A DNA stretch of 64,000 nucleotides from Urophycis tenuis (GCA_036785325.1 JAXIVH010000010.1:6797235-6861234); one strand, 5' to 3'. Shown: positions 49,870 through 63,425, counted from the first letter of the stretch. The notes: generated by a model from the sequence alone, not told the origin. Program-made: numbers and translations.

Positions 49870-50230
49870 CTTTCCCCCCCCCCCCCCCCCTCCTTTACCA
49901 GCGGGAAGCTGTAGACTTTACGAGCATCTTAGTCCATCCTCCCCCGCTCCCCTTCCTGCCCAGGAGGATCTGCTGTGCGTGGGAGAGGAAGAGCGCAGAC
50001 TCTCAGAGACAGTTAAACGGAGGCGCACGCATACCGTTTACGCTTGAAGCCGACACGGCGCGGACCCTCCTCGTGGTTTGGGAAAGTACACAAGGGTTTT
50101 TTTTTTTTTCTCCACTGTTTACCACTTGTGAAAAGCCTCGCCTTTCAGCACCTAGGATAGAAACGCTTTTTATTGTCGGCGCGGCGACGTTGAGCGGCGA
50201 TCCTAACGGAGCATTCACACGCGTCAAACA
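49870..50230 (+). promoter_or_regulatory. CpG-rich stretch, possible promoter
   Basis: A poly-C run (49875-49890) is followed by CpG-dense sequence around 49970-50080 and 50175-50225. It could be an alternative lypd6b promoter. No splice donor was convincing. Confidence 0.25.
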
Positions 50231-50289
50231 GCAATTACAAAGAGAAGAAACAAGAAAGTACAAACTCGACTAATTTATTGCGCTAAATA

Positions 50290-50810
50290 TTTTGATAGAA
50301 TGTAAGTCATGGCTGAAACCTATAAAACAATACAACTTTATGGCGGCGGCCGAGATATTGCACATTGCAAACATTACATTTGAAATTGCATTGCATTGGC
50401 CCTGTCTGCAAGTAGGGGAGTTAAGACTGCAGTTTATACATACAAAGGTGCAGTTACGATGTAGACATCTGTGTAGTGATCTATAAGTATAACACAGTAC
50501 ACACAGGTCAGACAGTCAGTCAGTGTTTGGCAGTGTTCAGTTCTCGTGTGGCTCTGTGGTAGAGGCGGTTCCTGAGCCTGTGTGTCCGTGATGGACCTGA
50601 AGCCTCTACCAGAGGTCAACAGGTCAGCAATGATAGTCCGGGGAGGGACAACTCTGTTGTATGTTGGCTCCACTACTGAGGCAGCGAGTGTTGGAACAAA
50701 TCCTTCACAGAGGCCGGTAAGCTGCCCATGATCTTCTCGGAGGTACCGAAGGTATCCGAGGCTTGTAGGTACGCTTTCATTTGGAGGTGTGAAGGGCAGA
50801 TACTTCCACA
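50290..50810 (-). mobile_element. Degenerate LINE-like fragment
   Basis: On the plus strand, segments such as GTAGAGGCGGTTCCTGAGCC, GTCCGTGATGGACCTGAAGC and AAGCTGCCCATGATCTTCTC resemble the antisense of teleost CR1/Rex-like LINE 3' regions (typically with CTGTTCCTGAG...GTCCGTGACC and CCAATGATCTTCTC). The minus strand retains an open stretch but no identifiable domain. Confidence 0.45.
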
Positions 50811-50869
50811 GACAGTCTCTAGGGAAGGCCGATTTGCTTTGGCAAACTCTTGCCCGGCTCATTCCTTTT

Positions 50870-51400
50870 TACTTCCCTCTCGTGTTAACGCATAGGCCCC
50901 TCGCTTCCCACGACGCGGCCCGTAGCACACGAGACACACGCTGGACACGAACCCCGTCACCCCAAAAGGGGGGGGGCCCCTCGGCGAAGCCCCCCGCAGA
51001 GGAAGCGGCGGTGCTGCACGGCGGTTTGAAGTACCCCGCGCCGGTTCGGTTTGAAGTACGGCCTCCGCCGGGACATTTTTTGTTTCAAGGCGAGGCCTGC
51101 GTGGCATCCCTTTGAGCCGCCCCCCCGCCCCCCCCGCCCGTCCGCTCGGCAGCCCCCCCCGCGGAGCTCTCCCCCTCCGCACAACAAACAGTAACCCGAG
51201 CCGCTGTCTCGCCCCCCCCACCCCCTCCTCCCCCCCCCCCCCCCCCCGGTCCTAATGGCGGACCCAAAATAGCCGGCGCACTCCCGAGGGGGCAACGGTT
51301 GACCGCGGGGATCCCGACCAATCATACCTCGTAATCGTAGCCCCCCCTCCCCCCCCCCCCCCCCCCCTCCCCCTCCCCCCACCCCAGCGGGGCTTCAGCC
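50870..51400. promoter_or_regulatory. CpG- and C-run-rich stretch
   Basis: Very high GC with many poly-C runs (for example 51230-51247 and 51343-51367), several GC boxes (CCGCCC) and dense CpG. It may be a CpG-island promoter on either strand, but no exon could be tied to it. Confidence 0.3.
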
Positions 51401-54310
51401 CACCTGGTTGGCCGCGATGATGTCATCACATCCAGGTGTTAGCTCTTGTGCGACACCGCCCCAGTGCCACGTAGGCCATGCTGGTCGGGTAGGTTGCTCA
51501 TCGTTTGGCGCTGATGCAGGGGGATCCAGCTGATTATCAACTGCTGTATCACTTTTATTTCCCCCACCCGCCCCCCCCCCATGTTTTTTTTTTTTTTTTT
51601 TTTTGTCAGACTTGCACATGCATGTCAAGGCGTGGAGTTTTTTTTTTTTTTTTTTTTCCATTTACTCTTCTGCGCGATCAGCAAAATCGCTCCCTCGAAC
51701 TCCAGCCCTGTAAGACATCCAGACTCAAAGATCTTCTTCTGCACCTCCAGCCTACACAACCCAACCACAGCTATGATTAGCCAACTACTTGACCCCCGGA
51801 ACAGCCGTGGTCAACAAGGAAACGACACTGAACATTCACCCAACAATAGCGTCACTGACACCAGCTAAGGGTGTGGTGTCCACTGTGGTGAAGCTCAGAG
51901 TAAGGATATGTGTGTGTGTGTGTGTCTCTCTCTCTCTCTCTCTCCCTCTCCCTCGCATTCCAAGAGTCAAGGAGAACCTCTGGCTCATACAAAGCTGTAA
52001 ATCTGTCATTTGAATGGCCCATAGCATACTAAACGGGTAGAGTGCAATGTTGGACTGACAATGGCTATAACACTTAGGTGTACCTCTTGGTAAAGACTTT
52101 GTACATTTATGTGTGTCCGCATCCAGCTCTGTCCTTGATGAGTCCAATTTATCAAGTTGAAACCTCACCTCTGATTTGACACCCACCGATGACTCAGATC
52201 AGTTGATTTATTAATATCAATTTCGCCGCCAATTATCGGAAACTATCAAACAACTAAATCCACCAACATTGAAATGGCCACAACCGTGCATGCAAGATGA
52301 AGTCAGTAGATTATCTCAAAGCGATGTGAGAAGGCTTGTCCCTCCCCTGGGGGGGGAAAAACCACAGAGTTTATGTGGTGAGTTTGCATTCCCGCTCTCT
52401 CTCCAACCTGGATACCAGTGTGCTAGTCATTCTATCATCTCCACCCCACAGTCTCCTGGGTCGGATTGTGGCATTCCCCGCCCCAAGTCTGCACACTTCA
52501 TGCATGGGGTTTATAGCTCCGTGGATGTGGTGGGACCTTCATTTGCTTTGTTTTATGGAATATAGCAAATCGATAGTAGGACTGGTTGGTAAATTGCAGC
52601 CTCTGAAAAGTGGGCTGTTTTGTTCTTTTATTTGGGTCGGCGAGGTTTGTATGCTGTTTGTTGCTCGCCCAGTTACTAATAATTCTGAAAAATTTCTGCT
52701 TGTGTAAAGATTACTATGAATGTTGTTCTAGCTCTTTTTAACTGTTTAGGAGATTTGTCCTACTTGGTTTGGGATTATGCCTCTTTACGATGTATGGCGT
52801 TAGCTGTACATTTTTGTCGACGTTTGGCATTTCAGCAGGGCCCGTGACGATATCCTCTTGGTTCACAGAATCAGCCTTGAGCAAACTGTTGGGCAATCGG
52901 GCGCGAGTCTCTCATTGGCTAGGTAAAAGAGCTCTTCCCTCTCAGATTACATCCCATCACACTTCCATTATTCTCTCTTACCATAACTGGATCAGACCTG
53001 TCACTGTAGGCTTGTGTCCTTCATTTAGCAGCATGCCGTGCTGGGCCGATTCTGTTTAACCGTGTGATATTTTTAGCCTTTCATCAGCAGCTCAGCCACA
53101 CAGGGTTAATTATGCAGCTGACGTTAGTGTAGCTTAAAGCAAAAACCAAATGGAAAGTATACGAAATCGGAACCTTCCCCCCCCCCTCTCAACACACACA
53201 CACACACACAAACACTAGCGCTTGAAGGCAGAGCATCAGGTGCAGAACTTGAAATTATTATTTAATTGATAATGATCCCCTGGAGTCTAAGTGTAGCAGT
53301 GGGGGGGGGGGGGGTGTTATTTGGCTCATGTGGAGGAGTGGATTATACCTGGAGTTTGATCTTCCTCCTCCCAGACCAGGCCTTTCCTTCCTCTTCCCTG
53401 AGAACCTGAACCTCACACAGTGCACCCTGTAATTTAACGGGTGAGAATCCCATGAACCTGAGGGAGAAACGGAGACTGTATTTCCACCTTTTGCGTCACT
53501 CTGCAGAATTAGTTTTTTTTTTCCCTCTTCATTTAACGTTCTCACCGTCTGCGCCATCGCGTGCTCTCGAAATTGCGTCGCGGCTCTTTTTGTCTACAGT
53601 CTTGCATTGAATAGCATCATAACTAACTTCCAACAAGCGTATCATAAATGATCTGACCCGAGCTGGACATTAGTCTGCACACACACACACACACACGCTG
53701 CAATCTCTTCAATGGCTAATCTCAAGTGTTGGGTGGCAGGTTTTAGGTGTAGAAATGAAGCGATAAGGCAGATGGGGTTTCCCTTGGATGACCTGTTCAC
53801 CATGTGAGCAGAGTCAACACCACACAAGATAGTGGCCCTCGGTACCGCGCTTTGGTAGATAACGCTTGCGATCGTTCACATGGCCGTGTTCCCCCCCCCC
53901 CCCCCCCAGGCCTGCATGGACTCCCTACTGAGCGAACCGGCCTGTGTCATATGAGCAGCGCCAGGGACCTTTGCACTGGACTGATGTTTAATCTGTTTTT
54001 TCCATCTGAAATTGGCTTAGAGGTTTGAATGTCCCAGTGCAAGGAAATAAGACATTGGGTAAAATGTGATATTAACTATATTATTAATTATCCCTAGTGG
54101 GTTAGAAATTGGTGGATGGTATACAAATGGAGAGTCTTTCCATGTTTCAATTTGAAAATGCCGACATGGGAAAGTCAGTTTTTTTTTTTATTGGTTGCCA
54201 ACTAGGTGAGGGAACTTTCTCACACTACCTTGTTAGACAGCGGTTCCCATAGTGGTCCAAACCTCTTCACCCGCCTTGTCTCTGCTAAGTCTTTTAGGAA
54301 GAGTGTGTGA

Positions 54311-54379
<69 letters not shown>

Positions 54380-56338
54380 GGGGGGGGGGGGGGGGACCCC
54401 TGGGGGTGAAAAGGGGAGGTCTTTAGGAAATGACCCATAGTACTTATTTAACTAGGAATCAATCCATGCATGCACTCTTGACCCGAGTGTTCCCCAGTGT
54501 GCTCCAAACCTCTCTTGAAGACACTGACAATATCTACAAAACATTCACTTGGGAACTGAAAGCCCCCGTGGCTCTGTGCTATGGATATCCTGCCATCAGC
54601 CCTTTAGGTAGCGAGTTTGCTTTGGATTTTGGTGAGTAACAATTTGGGTCTTTTTTAATGGTTTTGGTCTTGTGGTCTTGTTGCAGCTTATAGAATACAG
54701 TTGCCTAACTAAGGTTATTTTGCGTGTGATTGTTTGTGGGCGTGCACCCAAGATAACTACTGTCAAGTTACTGCAGCAAGGCAATGAACATTGTCAGTTT
54801 TTAAAGTAATGCAACATCAGACAGAGCAAATATTGTAATCAACACATAAGTGGCACAAAGAAGTAATTAGTTACATGAGGGACTGAGGGACGACCTCAGG
54901 GTAAAAACCTGCATTCACTTTAGTGTGTAAAACCACCAACCCCCTTCACAGCATTCTTAGCTGGTACCTCAGTGGCCGCAGTTTAAACATACGTTAAAAA
55001 CAAGTCCAGACCACTGAGGTGCTAACTAAGAACATTCTACTGTGGTGTGGGGTGGGGCGGCGGTTAGCCAAAAGAGCTAAACATAGTCGGTTTGAACACA
55101 AGTCTGTTGGAACCCCCCCCCAGCCCCCCATGCATACTCAGCTGCAGCAGGTCTGTGTGCCCCCCCCCCCGGGCTGCTGGACAGGCCACACACACCAACC
55201 TCTTGGAACGCTGTCGGGGGGCCAGCAAAAGGGTTGTTTGTTGGTTTAAAAGGGCAACGTGTGAGTGGCAAGCAGCGCGACTAATTTGGCGTTTGATGTG
55301 TGTCTGCTCCCCGACTTGCTTTGGGAGTAAAAGGTGGAAGACAGACCCGGCGAGATTAGGGCTGTTTGTTTTGGATTCAGATAGCGTTTCTGTGTTGGGT
55401 CAGCGGCGATGACTGGGGTTTTCTGTGGCCCTCGTAGCGTTTTTTATCTGCGGTGGAACAGGTGACTGTTTACTTGGCAAACACATCAAGGCGAGTCATT
55501 TTATGCCCAGTCATTTGTATCTACACAGCGTTTGTCACGACCACTCTGGTGGCTACATGTCGAGTGCTTTAGCTTAATGGGTCAAATCGGTCAAAAGGCA
55601 GGGAGCTGAAGCTAAAGTTAAACTGCTGGGGACTAAATCCCTCTATGGTAGACACACGTCTATCGAAGCGTTTCCTTCATCAGAAACTGAAATTGTACTG
55701 TTAATTATCGCTATTGCATTGTTGAAGTTGGGAGGCATTGTGTAGCCCTGCTTCTTAAAAACATAAGTCTCTGTGCAGCCTGGTTCTGCCTCTGAGAAAC
55801 GGTTATTAATGAGCCACTGCACGGCATTATGGGAATCCAGTTGTGCGTGAAGTCAGCGTCCTTGACTAGGGCAATTACCAACAGTCATCAGCTCACCTGA
55901 CCGCTCGGTCACCTGACATTAGGGTCTCCCCAAAAGGTCAGAGGTGGCAGGCCAAAACCGGAGAGCAACTTGAGCCACTCTGAAAACTCTCAAAGGTCGC
56001 GACCTCTCATTGAGAGTGATGACCCCGTCCTAACAGGTATGTTCAGGCTGTATTGCTGTTGGACACAATGGATTGTCTATAGTCTCTGAGATTTCTTGCC
56101 CGGCTCTCAGCCACAGACTGAAGTGTCTTAAGAGATTTTGAGTAACGTGAGCCCAACGAGAAAAAAATAAAAACTCCCCCCAAAAAAGATTGTGTTTCTG
56201 CGTTTGGGCCCGTTTCTGGCTTTGTTTGGGCTCTTTGTGCCAGGTCATGGGATCCGGAATTTTAGAAATGTATGACCTGACTCGCTTGTTGTGTTTGATT
56301 TAATCACATGAAATATGTTTGCTTGCTCTTTTCTTCAG
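51401..56338 (+). other. Non-coding stretch, presumed lypd6b intron 1
   Basis: No supported exon. It holds T-runs (51583-51604, 51639-51657), a short GT/CT compound repeat at 51905-51950, CA runs at 53191-53211 and 53679-53696, and a GT plus G-run at 54310-54394. It ends at the acceptor TTTTCTTCAG (56329-56338). Confidence 0.5.
54310..54394 (+). repeat. (GT)n followed by poly-G
   Basis: About 30 GT copies run into about 16 G residues. Confidence 0.95.
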
Positions 56339-56382
56339 GGGTCTGACGTGTTAGCATGAGCTAGCAGAGCACGGCGTTACCC

Positions 56383-57528
56383 ATGGCTCTGCAAATCACC
56401 GCAATCCAGCTGCTGTCTCTGGCCATATGCAGCGCGGGGGTGAAGAGCGACCGCGTCAACTTCTACAACATCAAACCACCAGTGCAGGGTAAAATGAAGA
56501 TAACGGCTGAGCAAAGTGCTCAATGTTAAATGATTAATGTCAACAGGAGTCAAAATGTTCATGATAACAATTCAGGTTCTGCAATATCAACCTAATGACA
56601 TGTTCCCTTTTATTTCTGCCTTATGCGTTTTTTAAGATGTTTGGCGTTTTTTTTTTTTGCTATTACAGCTACGCCGTTCCCCAAGAGTTTTAAGTGCTTC
56701 ACCTGTGAGCGAGCACGCGACAACTACAACTGCAACATTTGGGCCGAAGACAAGTGGTGTCCAGAAGGTAAGGCCTTCCTCCCAAACACATCAATGGCAT
56801 GGACATGTTTGTGGCAACAAAATAAAGGTGCTAAGTGATGGGCTGGTTTCATTTCTCTTCACCAGACACCCAGTTCTGCATGTCGGTCCACCACTTCCAC
56901 TCCAGTCACGGAAAGACCAAGTTTGTGACGAAGAGATGCGCTGTTCAGGAGGAATGCCACCGGTCGGGCTGCCGGCACCACAGGGAGACCGGGCATACGG
57001 TGAGTCTAAGACCAGATCAGATAAGATGTGCTTTGTTTAATCCTTGACAGGAAATTAGATTGTCACAGCAGAGAGTGCAAAGCAGGAAGGACTGCAATAA
57101 CAATGAAAAAAATTGTAAAATCCCCAAAATATAAAAACTGTTTTGAATACATTAAGAATAGTTACTGTTACTGTGAAAAATAAACACAGAAACGCTATAG
57201 ACAATTGAGGTGGACATTGTTGACAGTATATTCTACATAATTGAATATAAGTGACTCACTATACATCAAATGCCAATCCAAAGACCATCTCCATGCATAC
57301 GTTCCCTCTCTTCTAACGCTCTCTCTCTCTGTCTCACCTTTGCCGGCCCAACAGGAGTGCGTGTCTTGCTGCGAGGGAATGATCTGCAACGTCGAGGTTC
57401 CCACCAACCACACCAATGCCGTGTTCACCGTGAGACAAGCGGCGCTCGGGTCGGCGCCGTGCCAGGCCACCCGACCCTGGAAGACCGCAGCTCTCGCTCT
57501 CGGGCTGTGCGGATGGTTCATATTGTAA
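56383..57528 (+). CDS. lypd6b: LY6/PLAUR domain-containing protein 6B
   Basis: A GPI-anchored three-finger (Ly6/uPAR) cell-surface protein; family members modulate nicotinic acetylcholine receptors (family knowledge). Coding exons: 56383-56488, 56669-56767, 56866-56999, 57355-57528 (TAA 57526-57528); GT-AG junctions, phases close, 170 residues. Residues 1-22 form a signal peptide (MALQITAIQLLSLAICSAG). Then NFYNIKPP precedes an LU domain from Cys45 to Cys124-Asn125 with 12 cysteines, starting FKCFTCERARDNYNC and ending SCCEGMICN, with the diagnostic terminal C-N pair. There is an N-glycosylation site at NHT (131-133) and a hydrophobic C-terminus (AALALGLCGWFIL) fit for GPI attachment. WAEDKWCP, VHHF and CCEGMICNVE favour LYPD6B over LYPD6. 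The start was chosen because the ATG lies 44 bp after an acceptor (56338) and opens a signal peptide, so a 5' non-coding exon lies upstream. Confidence 0.9.
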
Positions 57529-58450
57529 CGCCGTGGCATCCAGAGCCGGAACTTGCCAGGGTTTTGTTTCGGGGTCTCGGAATGGGCCGTGCGGCGCGGG
57601 GATCGCCTTCCATTGATTTATTTTGGCAGCGTTTCCCAGCCCGGTGCCAGAGATGACGGAACGTGTCATTAACCCTGACACTCGATTGGCTTGCGGTCTC
57701 TCTGGCTCCTCCATAAGCACCGATGGGAGTTGGACCTCACACCCCCCTGCTTACCGGAACGGCCAGACTTTTGCCGCTTTGTCGCCTGCGCCGCCCATTC
57801 TGAAACGAGACCGTTAACAGGAGGTACTCGCGTGTGCATTGGGCTGCCTTAACGCAGTCCTGTTGCTCTGAATGACTGCAAAGTATAATTTGCGCGCACA
57901 AAATTTGTCAAATGTGGCCGAGGTCGATGTTCTGCCACGTGAAATTGAGAGACAATGGAGACTGTGGATGCAGTCGGTTGTGTTTGTCTACACAGTAACA
58001 CCATCGCCAAGCTCTTTTCAAAGCCAGCCTCACTGAATGCAGTGAATGCAGTGTTTCTTAAGGCGTGACTGAAAGGCTGCCCGACAGCGGAGCAAGCGAA
58101 CGACCACAGGCTTGTGTTTTCACAAGCGTCCCTCAAAACAATCTCTGGGATGGTTAATGTTCTGGGGAATGTAAGTGGTGCGTTTTTTTTTTTCTTTTTG
58201 GAATTACAGACAACTTTAAACATTCGTGATGCCGGATGTGATAACACGTGGCCAAAGAGAGACGCATTATTTTCTGCGCAACACAGTGGATTGGGCACTT
58301 AAGATGTTCTTGCCAGTAGGTTATACACAAACGCTGTGTATGATTGAACATTTTTGCACTTCATTTCTTTCAGAAAACATGATATTTGAAGTAGGTCTAG
58401 CAGACCTTTTTGTTTAAATAAAGTTGATTAATAAACTGTGAGATGTGTTT
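57529..58450 (+). other. lypd6b: lypd6b 3' UTR and poly(A) signals
   Basis: Follows the TAA stop without further exons. Two AATAAA hexamers at 58417-58422 and 58430-58435 place cleavage near 58440-58455. Confidence 0.7.
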
Positions 58451-61400
58451 CTTAGTGTAGTTTATTTCTGCATAGTATTTTAACATGCGATAAATTAGAT
58501 AAACGTTTGAAAAATCTCCAGATTATTTGGAAAAAGAACTCATTAGCTAAACGCATGTGAGGTTGGAGATTGATTGTATGTGTGTAATGGAAACAAAAGT
58601 GGCACTGATACCTTCTGGCTGTGGCTTTCATGCTTCTCAGTGTAAACTTGGCAGTCATCTTATTTTTTGAATGCAGAGTAGTTGGTATGAAAATCCCGGT
58701 GACACAATTTGATTACTTAAAGTGAATTGGGTTAAACAGTTAAATAATAAAGCAGTGGACCATTCATTGACAATTCAAAGCCCACCCCAACTCCTGCACC
58801 ACTCTGTCCATCTCCCTTTCTGGTTCCGTTCCATCCTTATCAGCCCAGGACGTGAAGCCTCTTGCTTTAGTGCTTTCATTAGCTCTGCACTAATGCAGTT
58901 TTGAGGCCCCTGCATCATTGAATCCAGAAAAAGGTCTCCTGAATAATTTGCTTAAGTCTTTACAGGAGGTATGTTGTGGTAATGCAACAAATCAGTCAAT
59001 GCCATCTTTATTTAATGTGAACACTGAAAGAACTGTAAATAATACAAATTGCACTGTAATCAAAGCGTGTACATAAGCAAAGAAAAAACAAAGATATACC
59101 GTAGTAATACATAGAGGCTATAACATGAGGGCGAGTCTCTGGACTCCACTTTGGAAGAGTTGATTAGATTGGGACAAATGATTCAATTTCTAATTTATTA
59201 TTTAGTTCTGAATAATGTCATGACATTTAGGAATTCACAAGTGAAAACAAGACCCGTTGCCTCATGGATCGAAAGCCGTACCCTCACACGAAACACAACA
59301 CACAAGCCCCCATCACTGCAGAAAGGAGAGTGGAGCTTTCTGCAGACGGTGGAAAGGTGGTGGCATGCAGAGAGGCCTTCACCCTGAAAAACCTGCATGC
59401 GGGACCCTCCCTTTGAATGTAGCGCCGGGGAGGTGTCGAAGCCAGGTGTGCTGTCAAAACAACGGACCCTCTCATCCTATGAGGAGGCCATGGGGGGGGC
59501 GGGGCAGTCCTGTCAATCATTCTCTCTTCAACCCTTTCCTATAGCGTGCTGCCGTATAGATAATACAGGACCGCCAAATACAGGGGTATATGAAGAATGC
59601 AACGTGCGTGTGTGTGTGTGTGTGTGTGTGCGTGCGCCTGTGCGTGCGCCTGTGCGAGTGTGTGTGCATGCACACACATACACGTATAGGCATGTAAAGG
59701 CATTCTCAGTTTGTCAACATACACACACTTCTCCAAGGCACCAAGAAATGCATTGCCTGAGGCTGGACTAACATCATCAGATGTTCTTCTGTGTATTATT
59801 CAGAAGTCTGTTCTTGATAAGGATCACATCCAGAAGCCCACATGACTCACCTTCTCAGACTTAATGGAGCTTGTGGGGGAAGGCCATGCTCTTCTACTGA
59901 CGAGATACTGTTTGAGGGAGAATAATACGATTGAGATAATTAGTAAGTAGAATTGGTAATATTTGAGCTTTTTTAGATTATTCTTACTAGATTCTAACAG
60001 TCATATAATTCCGTTTTCACCCAATCAGTCCTCCTTCATTATTAATATATGGTAATGGGCGTTTTTCCTTGTTCATTAAATCAGACTAGAAATTAGACTG
60101 CGACAAAGACTTTATGAAGATGGATCATTCACAATGAGCTGTGCTTATAAATAATCGATTGCCTCTCTCACATCCAATGACCGTGTAAACAGCGGGGGCT
60201 CCAGCAGTGTCAAACGTAGCGTCCCTCGCGCCTCCGAACAAAGAGTTGTTGTGGGTAACGCTAACATCGTGTTGACAACAGTCAACCAATCAGAGATTAA
60301 CATTCCGGTTCGTTGGGGGCCGGCGCTCTTTGTGCTAATTGGCTGCACTGTTTCAAGGGGAGAGTCCTCAGACGCGCCTTCTTTGTAAAAGGGGGGGGAA
60401 AACAGCCCTTAGCGTGTGCTTAATCCCGGCGCTTCAAAGGGACGAGGGCGAGACCCTGACACGACCTCAGCCAAAGAAAGGACAGGAACTCAAAACGCGG
60501 GGAGGGCGGGGTGGGGTTGGGTGGGGTGGGGTGGGGTTGGGGATGGGGGGCGAGGGGCTGACGGGGCCCACCTGCTGCTGCTGCTGTGGCTGTTTCCATC
60601 CATCAGATTAACTCCATAACCATTTTCTATGCTATGCTATTCATATTCTGCACAGTGAACGACTGGTATGTGGAGCAATGCGCGCCGGATTTTGCGCTGT
60701 CCTTAAACGTTCCGTTTCGCCATGCGCGTTGTCTTTTGTGTCATGGGAGCCCCCTGAGCCGCCTCGCCTGCATTATTGATTCAACATTGTTTTGAGAAGG
60801 TCTCCATTCAACAGCCCCCTCGCATTAAAAATATATTCAACGCTGGTGTCAGAGGAGTCGTGATTGGCTTGTTTGATCGGGTGTCGGCCCTGCGCTCTCT
60901 CACCCGGGGCTTGTTCTCCAACCAGGAGAAGAACATCCACTCCGCGTCTGGTGCAGTCGTTAGTGGACCTCCTTTGATCTCCGGCGTTGGACAGGAGAAG
61001 ATCTTGAGGTGCTCCAGCAGAGAGTGGAGAGGTGGGAGGAAGGGGGGAGCGGACAGTGTGAGGTCTTTGAGACCCTTTCCCAGGGCAAGGATCTTCTCCC
61101 TGGCTTTGGTGGTGAGCGAGGGCATCTAGGGAGGCTTTTGAAGGCGTGTTTACAATGGAAGTCCAAACACCGGTGATCTGCGAAAGGTCGTAACTGTCCG
61201 GGCCTGTCACCCCAGGGTGCATGCCTTGTAAACCCTCATCCTCACCCGGCTCCCCCACACCCGTTTTTTTGCCGCCTGTAACTGGATAGCCCCGACGGCA
61301 TTTCCGCTTTGGCAGTGATGGTGCATTAGCAAGGAAATCCACCACTGTTACGGTTTGGTGAGACGATGTCCCAACAGTGGCAGATTGCTGTGCGGTGGTG

Positions 61401-61700
61401 GGGAAAAACAGGGGGCAGGGGGGGACTTCAAGGAGCAGGCGTGGGCCTCAGCTGCCTTCCCCTTCTTCTTTTGATTGTCAAGTATGAGCCGGGAGAGCGG
61501 AGAGGCGGAGGGCAGGTTGGCTTCGCTCTAAAGACAGATGGATGAATAATGGCCGGGGACGTGCTGAGCGATGGGGAGGAGTGACTTACAGACCGCAGCT
61601 CACGCCATCCCTCTTGTGAATGAAAGACAAAAAGATATTTGGGTGGAGAGGCTACGTCTGTTGATAGACTAAGTGCGCCCCGCAGCGCCACTATCTCCGC
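58451..61700. other. Intergenic stretch downstream of lypd6b
   Basis: No gene recognised. It contains a GT/GCGC repeat at 59607-59672, G-rich GGGGT repeats at 60505-60550 and a long minus-strand open stretch (60773-61345). The next gene expected by synteny, lypd6, is not visible. Confidence 0.5.
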
Positions 61701-61718
61701 TACATCCTACTCGGTCAC

Positions 61719-61882
<164 letters not shown>

Positions 61883-62138
61883 CAGGACAGAACCCATTGA
61901 TACTAGGTCATGGAAGAAACAGGTGTTGCTAACATAACATGCCCATTGCACTTCTTTCATAGGGAGATCTTTGACCCATGAAGTATGTCAATGTTATGTT
62001 CACCTACTGTTACTGTATGTCACTTTAATAACACCATCCGTTAGCCAGGGTGCCAAGTATTGTACTTTGAAGAATTGCACAAATTCTTCAAACTTTCTCT
62101 TTTGTTGTAACAGCCTGCATGCCTTTGATCCCCCCACC

Positions 62139-62184
62139 ACACACACACACACACACACACACACATGCACACACACACATACAC

Positions 62185-62272
<88 letters not shown>
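62139..62272 (+). repeat. (CA)n microsatellite
   Basis: A CA run with TACA and GCAC interruptions, then a long pure block. Confidence 0.97.
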
Positions 62273-62274
<2 letters not shown>

Positions 62275-62557
62275 GCACGCACACACCCGCGCACACACAC
62301 ACCCCCACAGGCACCAAAGGGCTGGCATGACCCTACTTTTGATCCCTGTCACAAGACAGGTGGCACATACCATTCACGGACTGAGGAGGTGAAGCCATTA
62401 GGCCCTCTTTGTTCTTCATCTTGTTTGTTCTCCGGAAATGTCTGGGAAGCTCATCAGGACAGGACAGAAACTATTCTGACCACCAGCACCACCAACCTTT
62501 TAGTTACACAATATCTTTCCTTCTTGTAATGCTTTGAATGAGTGAATTAAATACACA

Positions 62558-62669
62558 ACACAGAGTAATACACAGTAGCATATAAAGAGTCATTTATATA
62601 CAGTATGTTTATAACACAGAGTAATACACAGTAGCATATAAAGAGTCATTTATATACAGTATGTTTATA
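62558..62669 (+). repeat. Perfect 56-bp tandem duplication
   Basis: Two identical 56-bp copies (62558-62613 and 62614-62669), each starting ACACAGAGTAATACACAGTA, with no mismatch, so recent. Confidence 0.9.
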
Positions 62670-62784
62670 GGTTACGGTGTTAACAGGTCTGGTGAATGAG
62701 ACAAGCTATAGACTCTTGTTTCGATGTAAATATGTAAGCATGACAAACACAAGGCTCTACTTTCCTTTCATGATTTTCTGAGAG

Positions 62785-63095
62785 CAGTGGTTCTCAAACT
62801 GGTCTGGCTTCGGGATCCACCATCACCCCTTAATGACAAGCCGTGACCCAAATCAAGGAAGATGTTCAACTTCTCCAATTTATTTAACATAACATAACAT
62901 AACACTTCAGTAACTGTACTATTAAACTATTCAGTCACTTATACAGGCGTTAAAAAATTAGACGGCACTCCGCTGCATAAAAAATCCTCTTCAAAATAAA
63001 AGCACAGGATTTTTTTCTTAACATTTTGTTTTGCCCGGACAAAGGCCCGTGACCCACTGAAGACGGGTCCGCGACCCACCAGTTGAGAACCACTG
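62785..63095. mobile_element. hAT-type MITE
   Basis: The ends CAGTGGTTCTCAAACT and, complemented, CAGTGGTTCTCAACTGG are the well-known hAT/Charlie-like terminal repeats. The 8-bp flanks TCTGAGAG (62777-62784) and CCTTAGAG (63096-63103) match at six positions, consistent with an aged hAT duplication. Internal TAACA tandem copies lie at 62887-62904. Confidence 0.75.
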
Positions 63096-63390
63096 CCTTA
63101 GAGCATGGTCACAGCCCAGCTATGTATGTTAACTATGTATAGTATGTGCCATCACAGGATATTTCCTATCAACAAGCAGAGGATGGATTCTATGCCGTTT
63201 CCTCTTCCTTTTGTTAAAGTGATGGACAGATGAGCACACAGCAGCAGGGAACACTGTATATATCTTTCAGTGTGTCAGAGACGGCGGGCTGAGTTCAGCC
63301 CAAACATGCTCACGCCCTTTCAAGCACTGACAGATGAAGGTGGTGGGTGCTAGCCCACGGGCCCCCTGACACTGCTACCACACGGACCCA

Positions 63391-63425
<35 letters not shown>

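Noticed and set aside
54430..54639. Possible exon ending at a GTGAGT donor near 54630
   Set aside because: No protein family recognised, no good acceptor upstream, and lypd6b is complete without it.
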